In this document: positions 56,045 through 64,000 of the stretch, piece after piece | Layout of the letters: every line of letters begins with the position of its first letter | Numbering within the stretch: the first letter of the stretch is position 1 | Assembly (NCBI RefSeq): GCF_014652235.1 | Contig: NZ_BMYK01000025.1 | Span: 32,509-96,508, forward strand | From: Pseudorhodoferax aquiterrae | Lineage (GTDB): Bacteria > Pseudomonadota > Gammaproteobacteria > Burkholderiales > Burkholderiaceae_C | Length of the DNA: 64,000 bases | Reading direction: 5' to 3' | Made by a program: the position numbers and the translations under genes | Notes under the pieces: model-generated | The model's input: only the letters and a program-made list of their open reading frames with translations | Database searches by the model: none | Told to the model about the DNA's origin: nothing

Positions 56045-57637
56045 CTAGCGGTAACGCCCGGGCGAGAGGATGCCGTTGGGATCCAGGCAGTCGTGCAACC
56101 GGGCGTGAAAGGCCTTGGCCGTGTTCTGCAGGCCGACAACGGTCTGCATGCCGCCGATGCCAACGCGGTAAGGAAAGTAACCGGCCGCGCGCCCCGTCTG
56201 CACGAGCTCGTCATAGCAGGCCTTGGCGGCGGCCACGGCCTTGGGATCGTCCCGCTTGAACACGATGGGCACGGTGCTGTCCACGAGCTTGTCGCTGAGC
56301 GTCGTGAAGGTGATGAGCGGCTCGATGCCATGGCGTGCCGTGACCTCGTGCACCATCTTCACGTAGGCGCGCATGGTGGCCGGCCGCATCGGCACCAGTG
56401 GCGCATACCAGATCAGACCGCTGCCGTCGCGTGCCGGATCGCGGAACTTGCCCTTCGGGGGGTTCGGATTGCGCCAGTAGGCCAGCGGCAGCGCCGTTTC
56501 GTTGGGTCGGCCGGCCACGAGCTCCAGCGACAGCGCGAGGGTCTGCGCCGTGCTGCCGATGCGCTCACCGAGCCCGCCCGGCAACCGGGCCGCGGCCCTG
56601 GCGAGGGTCTTGGCCGTGGCCGGCGTCAGGAAGATGAGCCGGCTGGCGATGCCCGACAGCGCGCGCTTGATCTCCTTCTGCGCGGCCGCCACCACGCCCT
56701 TGGTGCCGTACAGCGTGCCGAAGCCGGTCCACGGGAAGAGTTGGTACTGGCTGCCGAGTTCGGAGATGACATTGGGCGGAATCAGTCCGTTCACAAGCCG
56801 GTCTTCGGGGTACGGCGCCGACATGGCCAGCGTGCGGTGCAGGTTCATGAGGTTGATCGCGCCCACCGTGCCCGGCAGCTTGGAGAGCACGTTGCGAATC
56901 GCGCCCGCGGCCGCCTCGAGCAGGCTGTCGTCCTTGAGGCTGAACAGGCAGACCTTGACGCATTCCGGCCGCCGGGCCAGCACGATGCTCATCTTGGTCA
57001 CGATGCCGAACGCGCTTTGGGTGAACAGACCGACCGAGTACGGGCCGATGCCGTACTTGAACAGGCGCGCGATCTCCTCGCCGCCCGCCTCGTGCATGGC
57101 TGTGCGGTAGATCGAGCCGTCGGCCAGCACGACTTCGACATCGGTCACGGCAGCGAAATGGTCGGTGATCGGCGTGACGCCGTAGCCGCGCTCCAGCGCA
57201 TTGGAGAGCAGGCTGCAGGTCGGCCCCGCACCCGTGACCGGTACCAGGAAGGGGTGTTGCCCCGCGTCGAGGAAGTCCGACAACATGCCCTGGGTCACAC
57301 CGGGCTCCACGGTCACGACACCGAACTCCGGGTCGAAATGCAGGATCCTCTGCAGCCCGCCCAGGTCGATCAGCACACAGCCGTTGCCGGGAGGGAGCGC
57401 CGTGCCATAGCCCCAGTTGTGGCCGGTGCTGATGGGATGCACAGGCACCTTGTGCTGTTGCGCGATACGCATCACTTCGGGCAGCAAGCCGCTGTCCAGG
57501 ATGCGCAGCGCGGCCGGTATCTCGCGCTCGTTGGCGGCCGTGTCCGCGCCATAGGCATCTTGTGCCTGCCGAGCCTGCAGCACCTGCTCCGCGCCCAGGA
57601 GCTCCCTCCATGCAACGACCGCTGCGTCGATGTCCAT
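56045..57637 (-). CDS. FAD-linked oxidase of the VAO / 4-cresol dehydrogenase type
   Basis: The 530-residue protein has an N-terminal FAD-binding PCMH domain (about 50-230: VPVHPISTGHNWGYGTALPP, GVVTVEPGVTQGMLSDFLDA, NALERGYGVTPITDHFAAVT) and a C-terminal substrate domain (about 240-530) ending DCLDPNGILSPGRYR, as in vanillyl-alcohol oxidase and the flavoprotein subunit of 4-cresol dehydrogenase. Expected action is oxidation of a para-hydroxylated aromatic or a related alcohol. The TGHNWGYG and NALERGYGVTPI blocks favour the VAO family over glycolate or lactate oxidases. No cytochrome subunit gene is adjacent. It follows the LysR gene by 95 bp on the same strand. Confidence 0.87.
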   Translation of the reverse strand: MDIDAAVVAWRELLGAEQVLQARQAQDAYGADTAANEREIPAALRILDSGLLPEVMRIAQQHKVPVHPISTGHNWGYGTALPPGNGCVLIDLGGLQRILHFDPEFGVVTVEPGVTQGMLSDFLDAGQHPFLVPVTGAGPTCSLLSNALERGYGVTPITDHFAAVTDVEVVLADGSIYRTAMHEAGGEEIARLFKYGIGPYSVGLFTQSAFGIVTKMSIVLARRPECVKVCLFSLKDDSLLEAAAGAIRNVLSKLPGTVGAINLMNLHRTLAMSAPYPEDRLVNGLIPPNVISELGSQYQLFPWTGFGTLYGTKGVVAAAQKEIKRALSGIASRLIFLTPATAKTLARAAARLPGGLGERIGSTAQTLALSLELVAGRPNETALPLAYWRNPNPPKGKFRDPARDGSGLIWYAPLVPMRPATMRAYVKMVHEVTARHGIEPLITFTTLSDKLVDSTVPIVFKRDDPKAVAAAKACYDELVQTGRAAGYFPYRVGIGGMQTVVGLQNTAKAFHARLHDCLDPNGILSPGRYR

Positions 57638-57712
57638 CGCCCTACTCCAGCTACATGAATCAGGGCATATTACGCAAAATTATTGATCCCACCGCATCAA
57701 TGGTGAGGCGCC

Positions 57713-57728
57713 GCGACAGAACTGTCGC
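57713..57728. promoter_or_regulatory. Dyad between lysR and the flavin oxidase gene
   Basis: GCGACAG and CTGTCGC form a perfect 7-bp inverted repeat with a two-base centre just after the lysR stop. It may be an operator or a short hairpin. TAATAT (minus strand, near 57670) is a possible -10 for the oxidase. Confidence 0.35.
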
Positions 57729-57732
57729 CAAT

Positions 57733-58623
57733 TCAGACCAGTGGTCGCAGTCTCTCATCTGTTTGCACAGATGAGCGCAACAAACTCCAGATGGCCTGGA
57801 TGCGCGCGATGGAGCGGTTCTCCTTGGGCATGGACATCCAGAAGGTGCGCACGAACTGCGCCTCGTCGGGCAGCACGGCGCACAGGCGCGTGTCGCCGTC
57901 TGCCAGGAATGCCGGCAGCACGCCGATGCCCGCCCCCTGGGCCACGGCCTGGTGCTGGGCCAGCACGCTGGTGCTGCGCAGCGCGTAGCGTTGCGGGCGG
58001 CACAGCTCCGCCAAATAGCGCAATTCTTTGCTGAACAAGAGGTCGTCGATGTAGCTGATGAAGCTGTGTTGCGGCAGGTCGTCGCGGCTGCGGATGGGCG
58101 GGTGCTGCGCCAGGTAGTCGGGCGAGGCATACAGCCGCAGCACGTAGTCGCACAGGCGCGCCGCGACGGCGTTGCCGCGCACTGGCCGCTCCAGCGAGAC
58201 CACGATGTCGGCCTCGCGCTGCGAAAGGTTGACGTTGCGCGGCAGCGGCAGCAGGTCGACCACGAGCTGCGGATGCGCCTGGGCGAAGCGCGCCAGCAGA
58301 GGCGCCAGCACCACGGTGCCGAAGCCTTCGGTCGCCCCCACACGCACCACACCCGAGAGTTCGCCGACGCGCGCCGGGGCGGTGCCCAGCACCGCGAGGC
58401 TGGCCGCCTCCATGGCCTCCACCTGTGGCAGCAGCCGCCGGCCTGCCTCGCTGACCAGGTATTCACCACCGGAGCGCGTGAACAGCGGCGCGCCCACGGC
58501 CTGCTCCAGCGCGCGGATGCGGCGCGACACCGTGGTGTGCTGCACGTCCAGCCGCCGCGCCGCAGCACTGAGCTTGCGCGTGCGCGCCAGCGCGAGGAAG
58601 TAGCGCAGATGGTCCCAGTCCAT
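57733..58623 (-). CDS. LysR-family transcriptional regulator
   Basis: The 296-residue protein has an N-terminal winged helix-turn-helix (MDWDHLRYFLALARTRKLSA, AARRLDVQHTTVSRRIRALE, residues 1-60) and a C-terminal periplasmic-binding-like effector domain (about 90-290). It is divergent from the valine-degradation operon across 130 bp containing matched inverted repeats, so it probably controls that operon, and perhaps the flavin oxidase downstream. The inducer may be a valine breakdown intermediate such as 3-hydroxyisobutyrate, by analogy with other mms operons. Confidence 0.92.
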   Translation of the reverse strand: MDWDHLRYFLALARTRKLSAAARRLDVQHTTVSRRIRALEQAVGAPLFTRSGGEYLVSEAGRRLLPQVEAMEAASLAVLGTAPARVGELSGVVRVGATEGFGTVVLAPLLARFAQAHPQLVVDLLPLPRNVNLSQREADIVVSLERPVRGNAVAARLCDYVLRLYASPDYLAQHPPIRSRDDLPQHSFISYIDDLLFSKELRYLAELCRPQRYALRSTSVLAQHQAVAQGAGIGVLPAFLADGDTRLCAVLPDEAQFVRTFWMSMPKENRSIARIQAIWSLLRSSVQTDERLRPLV

Positions 58624-58636
58624 GGGCCATGAGTAT

Positions 58637-58694
58637 TGTGCAAATTTGCAGAGCCGGACAGCTTGCTTTGCTATTGCCGATCGAAATTTGCACA
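58637..58694. promoter_or_regulatory. Paired operator sites between lysR and mmsA
   Basis: TGTGCAAATTT (58637-58647) and its exact reverse complement AAATTTGCACA (58684-58694) face each other, centres 47 bp apart. The first is part of the 12-bp palindrome TGCAAATTTGCA (58639-58650), which lies 16 bases before the lysR start. The layout suits binding of a LysR tetramer and self-control. Confidence 0.68.
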
Positions 58695-58753
58695 GGTAGC
58701 ATGGCTCGCGCTTCTCAGTCCCGAGACCCGAACCGATACCAGGAGACCTGCCC

Positions 58754-60277
58754 ATGTCCGCCCTCCCCCAATCCGAGCCCGCCGTCCCCACCGTCAAGCT
58801 GCTCATCGACGGCAAATTCGTCGAATCGCGCAGCACCGAATGGCGCGACATCGTGAACCCTGCCACCCAGGAGGTGCTGGCGCGGGTGCCCTTCGCCACG
58901 CCACAGGAGATCGACGCCGCCGTCGCTTCCGCCAAGACCGCGTTCAAGACCTGGCGCAAGACCGCCATCGGCGCACGCGCGCGCATCTTCCTCAAGTACC
59001 AGCAGCTGATCCGCGAGAACATGGCCGAGCTGGCCGCGATCCTGACGGCCGAACAGGGCAAGACCTTGCCCGACGCCGAGGGCGACGTGTTCCGCGGCCT
59101 GGAGGTCGTGGAGCACGCCGCCAGCATCGGCAACCTGCAGCTGGGCGAGCTGGCCAACAACGTGGCCAGCGGCGTGGACACCTACACGGTGCTGCAGCCG
59201 CTGGGCGTGTGCGCCGGCATCACCCCGTTCAACTTCCCGGCCATGATTCCCCTGTGGATGTTCCCGATGGCGATCGCCACCGGCAACACCTTCGTGCTCA
59301 AGCCCTCCGAGCAGGACCCGATGGTCACCATGCGCCTGTGCGAACTGGCGCTGCAAGCCGGCATCCCGCCCGGCGTGCTGAACGTGGTGCACGGCGGCGA
59401 GGCCGCCGTCAACGCGATCTGCGACCACAAGGACATCAAGGCCATCAGCTTCGTGGGTTCCACCAAGGTCGGCACCCACGTCTACAACCGCGCCAGCCTG
59501 GCCGGCAAGCGCGTGCAATGCATGATGGGCGCCAAGAACCACGCCATCGTGATGCCCGACGCCAACAAGGAGCAGACGCTCAACGCGCTGGCCGGCGCGG
59601 CCTTCGGCGCCGCCGGGCAACGCTGCATGGCCGTCTCGGTGGCCGTGCTGGTCGGCGAGGCCCGCAACTGGATCCCCGACCTCGTCGAGAAGGCCAAGTC
59701 GCTCAAGATCGGTGCCGGCACCGAGAAGGGCGTGGACGTGGGCCCGCTGGTGTCCTGCGCCGCCTACGAGCGCGTGACCGGCCTGATCGAGCGCGGCGTG
59801 GCCGACGGCGCCACGCTGGACCTCGACGGCCGCAAGCCCACGGTGCCCGGCTTTGAGAAGGGCAACTTCGTCGGTCCGACGATCTTCTCGGGCGTCAAGC
59901 CCGGCATGAGCATCTACGACCAGGAGATCTTCGGCCCCGTGCTGTGCCTGGCCGGTGCCGAGACCATCGACGAGGCCATCGAGCTCATCAACAGCAACCC
60001 CAACGGCAACGGCACGGCCATCTTCACGCAGTCCGGCGCCGCGGCGCGCCGCTTCCAGGAAGACATCGACGTGGGCCAGGTCGGCATCAACGTGCCGATC
60101 CCGGTGCCCGTCCCGCTGTTCTCGTTCTCGGGCTCGCGCGCCTCCAAGCTTGGTGACCTGGGCCCCTACGGCAAGCAGGTCATCCTGTTCTACACGCAGA
60201 CCAAGACCATCACCGAGCGCTGGTTCGACGATTCCACGGTCTCCCAGGGTGTGAACACCACGATCAGCTTGAAGTAA
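58754..60277 (+). CDS. mmsA: Methylmalonate-semialdehyde dehydrogenase (CoA-acylating)
   Basis: The 507-residue enzyme converts methylmalonate semialdehyde to propionyl-CoA in valine breakdown, and malonate semialdehyde to acetyl-CoA. The catalytic cysteine lies in [34 protein letters not shown] is the family-specific block, and the usual glutamate general base of ALDHs is replaced ([15 protein letters not shown]), as in all CoA-acylating MmsA enzymes. CCAGGAGAC precedes the ATG. First gene of the mmsA-acd-hibch-mmsB operon. Confidence 0.97.
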   Translation: MSALPQSEPAVPTVKLLIDGKFVESRSTEWRDIVNPATQEVLARVPFATPQEIDAAVASAKTAFKTWRKTAIGARARIFLKYQQLIRENMAELAAILTAEQGKTLPDAEGDVFRGLEVVEHAASIGNLQLGELANNVASGVDTYTVLQPLGVCAGITPFNFPAMIPLWMFPMAIATGNTFVLKPSEQDPMVTMRLCELALQAGIPPGVLNVVHGGEAAVNAICDHKDIKAISFVGSTKVGTHVYNRASLAGKRVQCMMGAKNHAIVMPDANKEQTLNALAGAAFGAAGQRCMAVSVAVLVGEARNWIPDLVEKAKSLKIGAGTEKGVDVGPLVSCAAYERVTGLIERGVADGATLDLDGRKPTVPGFEKGNFVGPTIFSGVKPGMSIYDQEIFGPVLCLAGAETIDEAIELINSNPNGNGTAIFTQSGAAARRFQEDIDVGQVGINVPIPVPVPLFSFSGSRASKLGDLGPYGKQVILFYTQTKTITERWFDDSTVSQGVNTTISLK

Positions 60278-60287
60278 GTTCGGGTCC

Positions 60288-61442
60288 ATGGACTTCGAAC
60301 TTTCAGAGGATCAACAGGCCTTCGCCGAGACTGCCCGGGAATTCGCCGCGCACGAACTCGCGCCGCACGCGGCGCAGTGGGACCGCGAACAGACCTTTCC
60401 GCGCGCGGCCATCGCCAAGGCCGGCGACCTGGGCTTCTGCGGCCTGTATGCACCCGAGCACATCGGTGGCCTCGCCCTGCCGCGGCTGGACGCCACGCTG
60501 GTGTTCGAGCAGATGGCGGCCGTGGACCCTTCGACCACGGCCTTCATCACCATCCACAACATGGCGACCTGGATGCTGGGCAGCTGGGGCACATCGGCCG
60601 TCTGCGAGCGCTGGGGCGCGGACCTCACGAGCGGACGCAAGCTGGCCTCCTACTGCCTGACCGAGCCCGGCGCGGGTTCGGACGCGGGCAACCTCAAGAC
60701 GCGTGCCGAGCTGCAGGGCGGCGAATACGTCATCAACGGCGGCAAGGCCTTCATCTCGGGAGCCGGTTCCACCGATGTGCTGGTGCTCATGGCGCGCACG
60801 GGTGGCGGCGGCGCGGCCGGCGTCTCGGCCTTTGCGGTGCCGGCCGATGCGCCCGGCATCTCCTACGGCAAGAAGGAGCACAAGATGGGCTGGAACAGCC
60901 AGCCCACGCGCACCATCGCGTTCGACAACGTGCGCATCCCCGCGGACCACCTGCTTGGCGCCGAAGGCGAAGGCTTCCGCATCGCGATGAAGGGCCTGGA
61001 CGGCGGGCGCATCAACATCGCCACCTGCTCGGTGGGCGCGGCCCAGGGCGCGCTGGACGCGGCGCGGCGCTACCTGCACGAGCGCCAGCAGTTCGGCAAG
61101 CCGCTGGCCAGTTTCCAGGCCCTGCAGTTCAAGCTGGCCGACATGGCGACCGAACTCGTGGCCGCGCGCCAGATGGTGCGCCTGGCCGCCAGCAAGCTCG
61201 ACGCCGGCCACCGCGACGCGAGCACCTATTGCGCGATGGCCAAGCGCTTCGCGACGGACGCGGGCTTCAACGTCTGCAACGACGCGCTGCAACTGCACGG
61301 AGGCTACGGCTACCTGGGCGAATTCCCGCTGGAGCGGCTGGTGCGCGACACACGCGTGCACCAGATCCTCGAAGGCACGAACGAAATCATGCGCCTGATC
61401 GTGGCGCGCAAACTTCTCGAAAGCGACGTGGACATCCGATGA
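60288..61442 (+). CDS. Acyl-CoA dehydrogenase, probably isobutyryl-CoA dehydrogenase
   Basis: The 384-residue flavoenzyme has the three acyl-CoA dehydrogenase domains: N-terminal helical (1-120), middle beta domain with CLTEPGAGSDAGNLKTRAEL and FISGAGSTDVLVLMARTG, and C-terminal helical with YLHERQQFGKPLASFQALQF, QLHGGYGYLGEFPLERLVRD and the catalytic Glu in ILEGTNEIMRLIVARKLL. Substrate choice of isobutyryl-CoA is inferred from its position between mmsA and the hydrolase. It starts ten bases after mmsA and overlaps the next gene by ATGA. Confidence 0.94.
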   Translation: MDFELSEDQQAFAETAREFAAHELAPHAAQWDREQTFPRAAIAKAGDLGFCGLYAPEHIGGLALPRLDATLVFEQMAAVDPSTTAFITIHNMATWMLGSWGTSAVCERWGADLTSGRKLASYCLTEPGAGSDAGNLKTRAELQGGEYVINGGKAFISGAGSTDVLVLMARTGGGGAAGVSAFAVPADAPGISYGKKEHKMGWNSQPTRTIAFDNVRIPADHLLGAEGEGFRIAMKGLDGGRINIATCSVGAAQGALDAARRYLHERQQFGKPLASFQALQFKLADMATELVAARQMVRLAASKLDAGHRDASTYCAMAKRFATDAGFNVCNDALQLHGGYGYLGEFPLERLVRDTRVHQILEGTNEIMRLIVARKLLESDVDIR

Positions 61443-62554
61443 CCGAAGCCGTGGTTCTCTTCAACGAAATCCAAGCCGCCAATGGCAAGCGCTTCGGCGT
61501 GGCCACGCTCAATGCGCCAGCCTCGCTGAACGCGCTGTCGGTGGCCATGGTGCGGCTGCTCACACCGCAGCTGCGCACCTGGGCTGCCGACGCCGGCATC
61601 GCCGGCGTGCTGCTCGACGCGGCCGGCGAGAAGGCCTTCTGCGCCGGCGGCGACCTGCGCCAGCTGTACCAGACGCTGCTGGACTGCGGTCCGGCCCGCA
61701 ACGCGTACGCCGAGCGCTTCTTCGGCGAAGAGTACGAACTCGATTACCTGATCCACACCTTCCCCAAGCCCTTCCTGTGCTGGGGCCACGGCATCGTGAT
61801 GGGCGGCGGCATCGGCCTCTTGGCCGGCGCCTCGCACCGCGTGGTCACGCCCCAGAGCCGGTTGGCCATGCCCGAGATCCACATCGGCCTGTACCCCGAC
61901 GTGGGCGGCAGCTGGTTCCTGCGCCGCATGCCGGGCCGCACCGGCCTGTTTCTCGCGCTCACGGCTGCCAACTTCAACGCCAACGATGCGCTGTTCGTGG
62001 GCCAGGCCGACCACCTGGTGCCACACGAGCGCAAGCCGAAAGTGCTGGCCGACATCGCCACCGCCGACTGGGGCGACGATGCCGCGGCCAACCGCGCACT
62101 GCTCTCGCGCCTGCTCACCGCTGCCGGCGAAGGCGCGCAGGCGCCGGCCTCCAAGCTGCGTGAGCACTTCGACGCCATCAACGCGCTGATGGCCGGCGAC
62201 GACCTGCTCGAGATCGCCGCGCGCCTGAACGCGCTGCACAGCGAGGACGCCTGGCTGCAGGGCGCGGCCAAGGCCTTCGCCAAGGGCGCGCCGAGCTCCA
62301 TCGCGCTGAGCTTCGCGCTGTGGCAGCGTGTGCCGCGCATGTCGCTGGCCGAAGTGTTCCGGCTGGAGTACTGGGCCTCGCTGGGCTTTTGCGCACACAA
62401 GGACTTCGCCGAAGGCATCCGCGCCGTGCTGGTCGACAAGGACCGCAACCCGAAGTGGAGCCCGGCCAGCCTGGCCGAGATCACGCCGGCCTTCGTCGAG
62501 GACCACCTGCGCCCGCGCGGCGAGATGGCGCCCGAACTCGTCGGCCTCGTCTGA
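61439..62554 (+). CDS. 3-hydroxyisobutyryl-CoA hydrolase (crotonase family)
   Basis: The 371-residue protein has the crotonase fold with the extended length and motifs of HIBCH: ALNAPASLNALSVAMV, GEKAFCAGGDLRQLYQTLLD, WGHGIVMGGGIGLLAGASHR and MPEIHIGLYPDVGGSWFLRR, where the Glu and Asp are catalytic. The C-terminal helical region (FRLEYWASLGFCAHKDFAEG and VLVDKDRNPKWSPAS) is the HIBCH mark, not found in simple hydratases. It releases 3-hydroxyisobutyrate for MmsB. A separate methacrylyl-CoA hydratase is not seen in this window. Confidence 0.93.
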   Translation: MTEAVVLFNEIQAANGKRFGVATLNAPASLNALSVAMVRLLTPQLRTWAADAGIAGVLLDAAGEKAFCAGGDLRQLYQTLLDCGPARNAYAERFFGEEYELDYLIHTFPKPFLCWGHGIVMGGGIGLLAGASHRVVTPQSRLAMPEIHIGLYPDVGGSWFLRRMPGRTGLFLALTAANFNANDALFVGQADHLVPHERKPKVLADIATADWGDDAAANRALLSRLLTAAGEGAQAPASKLREHFDAINALMAGDDLLEIAARLNALHSEDAWLQGAAKAFAKGAPSSIALSFALWQRVPRMSLAEVFRLEYWASLGFCAHKDFAEGIRAVLVDKDRNPKWSPASLAEITPAFVEDHLRPRGEMAPELVGLV

Positions 62555-62579
62555 ACCAAGAACCTAAGGAGACAAGCAC

Positions 62580-63464
62580 ATGAAGATCGCCTTCATCGGC
62601 CTGGGCAACATGGGGGGCCCCATGGCCATGAACCTGCACAAGGCCGGCCACCAGGTCAGCGGCTTCGACCTTTCGGAAGCCGCTTGCAAGAAGTACGCGG
62701 CCGATGGCCTGGCCATCGCCGCCACGGCGGCCGCCACGCTGGACGGCGCCGAAGTCGTGGTCAGCATGCTGCCGGCCAGTCAGCATGTGGAAGCGCTGTA
62801 CCTGGGCGACAAGGGACTGCTGGCCCAGATCGCACCCGGCACGCTGGTCATCGACAGTAGCACCATCGCGGCCGCGAGTTCGCGCAAGGTGGCCGAGGAA
62901 GGCCGCAAGCGCGGCATCGCCGTGATCGATGCCCCGGTCTCGGGCGGCACCGGCGGCGCGATCGCCGGCACGCTGACCTTCATGGTCGGCGGCAGCACGG
63001 CCGATCTGGAGCGCGCGCGCCCCGTGCTCGAGAAGATGGGCGCCAACATCTTCCATGCGGGCGATGCCGGTGCCGGCCAGACCGCCAAGATCTGCAACAA
63101 CATGCTGCTGGGCATCCTCATGGTCGGCACCTCCGAGGCGCTGGCGCTGGGCGTGGCCAACGGGCTGGATCCCAAGGTCCTGTCCGAGATCATGCGCCGC
63201 AGCTCGGGCGGCAACTGGGCGCTCGAGAAGTACAACCCCATGCCCGGCGTCATGGAAACCGCGCCCGCCTCCAAGAACTACGCGGGTGGCTTCGGCACCG
63301 ACCTCATGCTCAAGGACCTGGGCCTGGCGCAGGAGAACGCGGCCGCCGTGCGCGCCTCCACGCCGCTGGGCGGCCTGGCGCGCAACCTGTACGCCGCGCA
63401 CAGCCTGGCCGGCCATGGCGCACTGGACTTCTCCAGCGTGCTGAAGATGTTCCAGAAGGGCTGA
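62580..63464 (+). CDS. mmsB: 3-hydroxyisobutyrate dehydrogenase
   Basis: The 294-residue enzyme oxidises 3-hydroxyisobutyrate to methylmalonate semialdehyde, the substrate of MmsA. GLGNMGGPMAMNLHKAGHQV is the Rossmann loop, DAPVSGGTGGAIAGTLTFMV the substrate loop, and the catalytic lysine lies in AGQTAKICNNMLLG. TAAGGAGA precedes the ATG. The stop TGA touches the left end of an inverted-repeat element. Last gene of the valine operon. Confidence 0.96.
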   Translation: MKIAFIGLGNMGGPMAMNLHKAGHQVSGFDLSEAACKKYAADGLAIAATAAATLDGAEVVVSMLPASQHVEALYLGDKGLLAQIAPGTLVIDSSTIAAASSRKVAEEGRKRGIAVIDAPVSGGTGGAIAGTLTFMVGGSTADLERARPVLEKMGANIFHAGDAGAGQTAKICNNMLLGILMVGTSEALALGVANGLDPKVLSEIMRRSSGGNWALEKYNPMPGVMETAPASKNYAGGFGTDLMLKDLGLAQENAAAVRASTPLGGLARNLYAAHSLAGHGALDFSSVLKMFQKG

Positions 63465-63685
63465 GAACGTGTGAACGAACCGCTCACATCCACGCGAGGC
63501 CCCCCATGAGCAGCCGTTTCCATCATATTCGTTGCGCTCGGGGCCTCGCCCTTCGGGCCGGGGCGCGCCAGGCCGCATGCGGGCGTTGCGGTCCTTGCCC
63601 GGGCACGAGCCCGGACTGCGGCCCGCGCCTACGCCTGCGGCCCGCCGCGCCCCGTCGTGGGCGCGATCGGTTCATTCACACGTTC
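63465..63685. repeat. 221-bp element with terminal inverted repeats (MITE-like)
   Basis: The ends GAACGTGTGAACGAACCG (63465-63482) and CGGTTCATTCACACGTTC (63668-63685) are inverted repeats, 17 of 18 bases identical. TGA stands directly outside both ends as a possible 3-bp target duplication; the left copy is the mmsB stop codon. The interior is very G+C-rich, with several short palindromes (for example TGCCCGGGCA at 63596-63605) and no credible gene. A non-autonomous mobile repeat is the simplest reading, but a transposase-bearing relative is not seen here. Confidence 0.6.
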
Positions 63686-63695
63686 TGAGGCCCGC

Positions 63696-64000
63696 TCAGC
63701 TGCCCGGCGCTTCCTCCGCGACCTTGCGCCAGGCCTCCAGGCCCAGCAGGCCGCGCAATGCGGCTGCGCCGCGCGCCGAGATGCACAGGGCTCGGCTGCC
63801 CGCTTCGCGACGCAGCCACCCCTGGTCCAGGCAGTGCGCGCAGACCATCGCACCGAGCCGGCCTGCAAGATGCGGCTTGCGCTCGCTCCAGTCCAGGCAG
63901 GGCCGGCAGTCGGGCCGGGCGCGCCGCGTCGGCGCCTGCTCCGGCGCCAGCGACAGGCCCCAGCGCGCAAGCACCGGCCCGGCCCGCTCCGTGACGAGGC
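63696..64000 (-). CDS. ArsR-like helix-turn-helix regulator, 3' part (gene runs off the right edge)
   Basis: Only the last 101 codons or so are in the window; the frame is open to the edge (LVTERAGPVLARWG near the cut). The visible part has a cysteine-rich segment, DCRPCLDWSERKPHLAGRLG, followed by VCAHCLDQGWLRREAGSRAL and a helical end. This C-terminal domain, with C-R-P-C-x-D-W-S-E-R-x-P-H-L-A-G, is found in ArsR-type regulators of proteobacteria, where the winged helix lies N-terminal. The cysteines may sense metal or redox state. It is convergent with mmsB across the inverted-repeat element. Confidence 0.7.
   Translation of the reverse strand, partial: LVTERAGPVLARWGLSLAPEQAPTRRARPDCRPCLDWSERKPHLAGRLGAMVCAHCLDQGWLRREAGSRALCISARGAAALRGLLGLEAWRKVAEEAPGS

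Noticed and set aside
63506-63688. Sixty-codon Cys- and Arg-rich frame inside the 221-bp inverted-repeat element
   Set aside because: It ends within the right terminal repeat and shows no ribosome-binding site or domain; composition follows the palindromic G+C-rich DNA.

Overview
The window looks like chromosomal DNA of a beta-proteobacterium of the order Burkholderiales, most likely the family Comamonadaceae. Base composition is strongly G+C-rich and third codon positions are mostly G or C. The gene content fits this placement: ilvBHC-pssA-leuA order, a DUF3619/DUF3106/RDD block behind a small ECF sigma factor, smc-zipA-ligA, K+-insensitive H+-pyrophosphatase, and PEP-CTERM proteins. Genus and species are not decidable from sequence reading alone. 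The right edge cuts one gene.

Layout, left to right. (1) 1-4.9 kb, minus strand: branched-chain amino-acid type ABC substrate-binding protein, a DmdB-like acyl-CoA ligase and a lipoprotein carboxylesterase. (2) 5-9.7 kb, plus strand: AraC regulator, then a tight selO-msrB-yciB-bolA-ppiC run closed by a strong terminator. (3) 9.7-17.6 kb, minus strand: the branched-chain amino-acid locus ilvB-ilvH-ilvC / pssA / leuL-leuA-leuA, with a leucine leader peptide and attenuator, and two isopropylmalate synthases of different families side by side. (4) 17.9-20.6 kb, plus strand: ECF sigma factor and four overlapping genes. (5) 20.7-30.8 kb: PII protein, FemAB-like acetyltransferase, a PLP-dependent sulfur enzyme, divergent soluble and membrane pyrophosphatases, an AbrB/PIN toxin-antitoxin pair, an aldehyde dehydrogenase, a ZIP metal transporter and moaA. 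(6) 30.8-39.4 kb: purL (minus), then map-glnD and a sulfatase-modifying-factor-like lipoprotein (plus). (7) 39.4-44 kb: GntR regulator divergent from a TRAP transporter plus a dihydrodipicolinate-synthase-family lyase, a compact catabolic unit. (8) 44-55 kb, minus strand: PEP-CTERM protein with a Tat-exported phospholipase C, then smc-zipA-ligA-mntA-hepT-def, in which a toxin-antitoxin pair sits inside a housekeeping operon. (9) 55-57.6 kb: a second PEP-CTERM protein behind a sigma-54 promoter, and a VAO-type flavin oxidase. (10) 57.7-63.5 kb: LysR regulator divergent from a valine-degradation operon (mmsA, acyl-CoA dehydrogenase, 3-hydroxyisobutyryl-CoA hydrolase, mmsB). (11) 63.5-64 kb: a 221-bp element with terminal inverted repeats and the 3' part of an ArsR-like regulator.

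Functional links. Regions 3 and 10 make and degrade branched-chain carbon. GlnB and GlnD are partners in nitrogen sensing although 15 kb apart. The two pyrophosphatases share one divergent promoter region. No tRNA, rRNA, CRISPR array, prophage or transposase gene was seen, and no gene-free stretch exceeds 300 bases. The most rewarding items are the leuL attenuator, the sigma-54 promoter before the PEP-CTERM gene, the inverted-repeat element after mmsB, the MntA/HepT pair inside the ligA-def operon, and the ECF/DUF3619/DUF3106 module.
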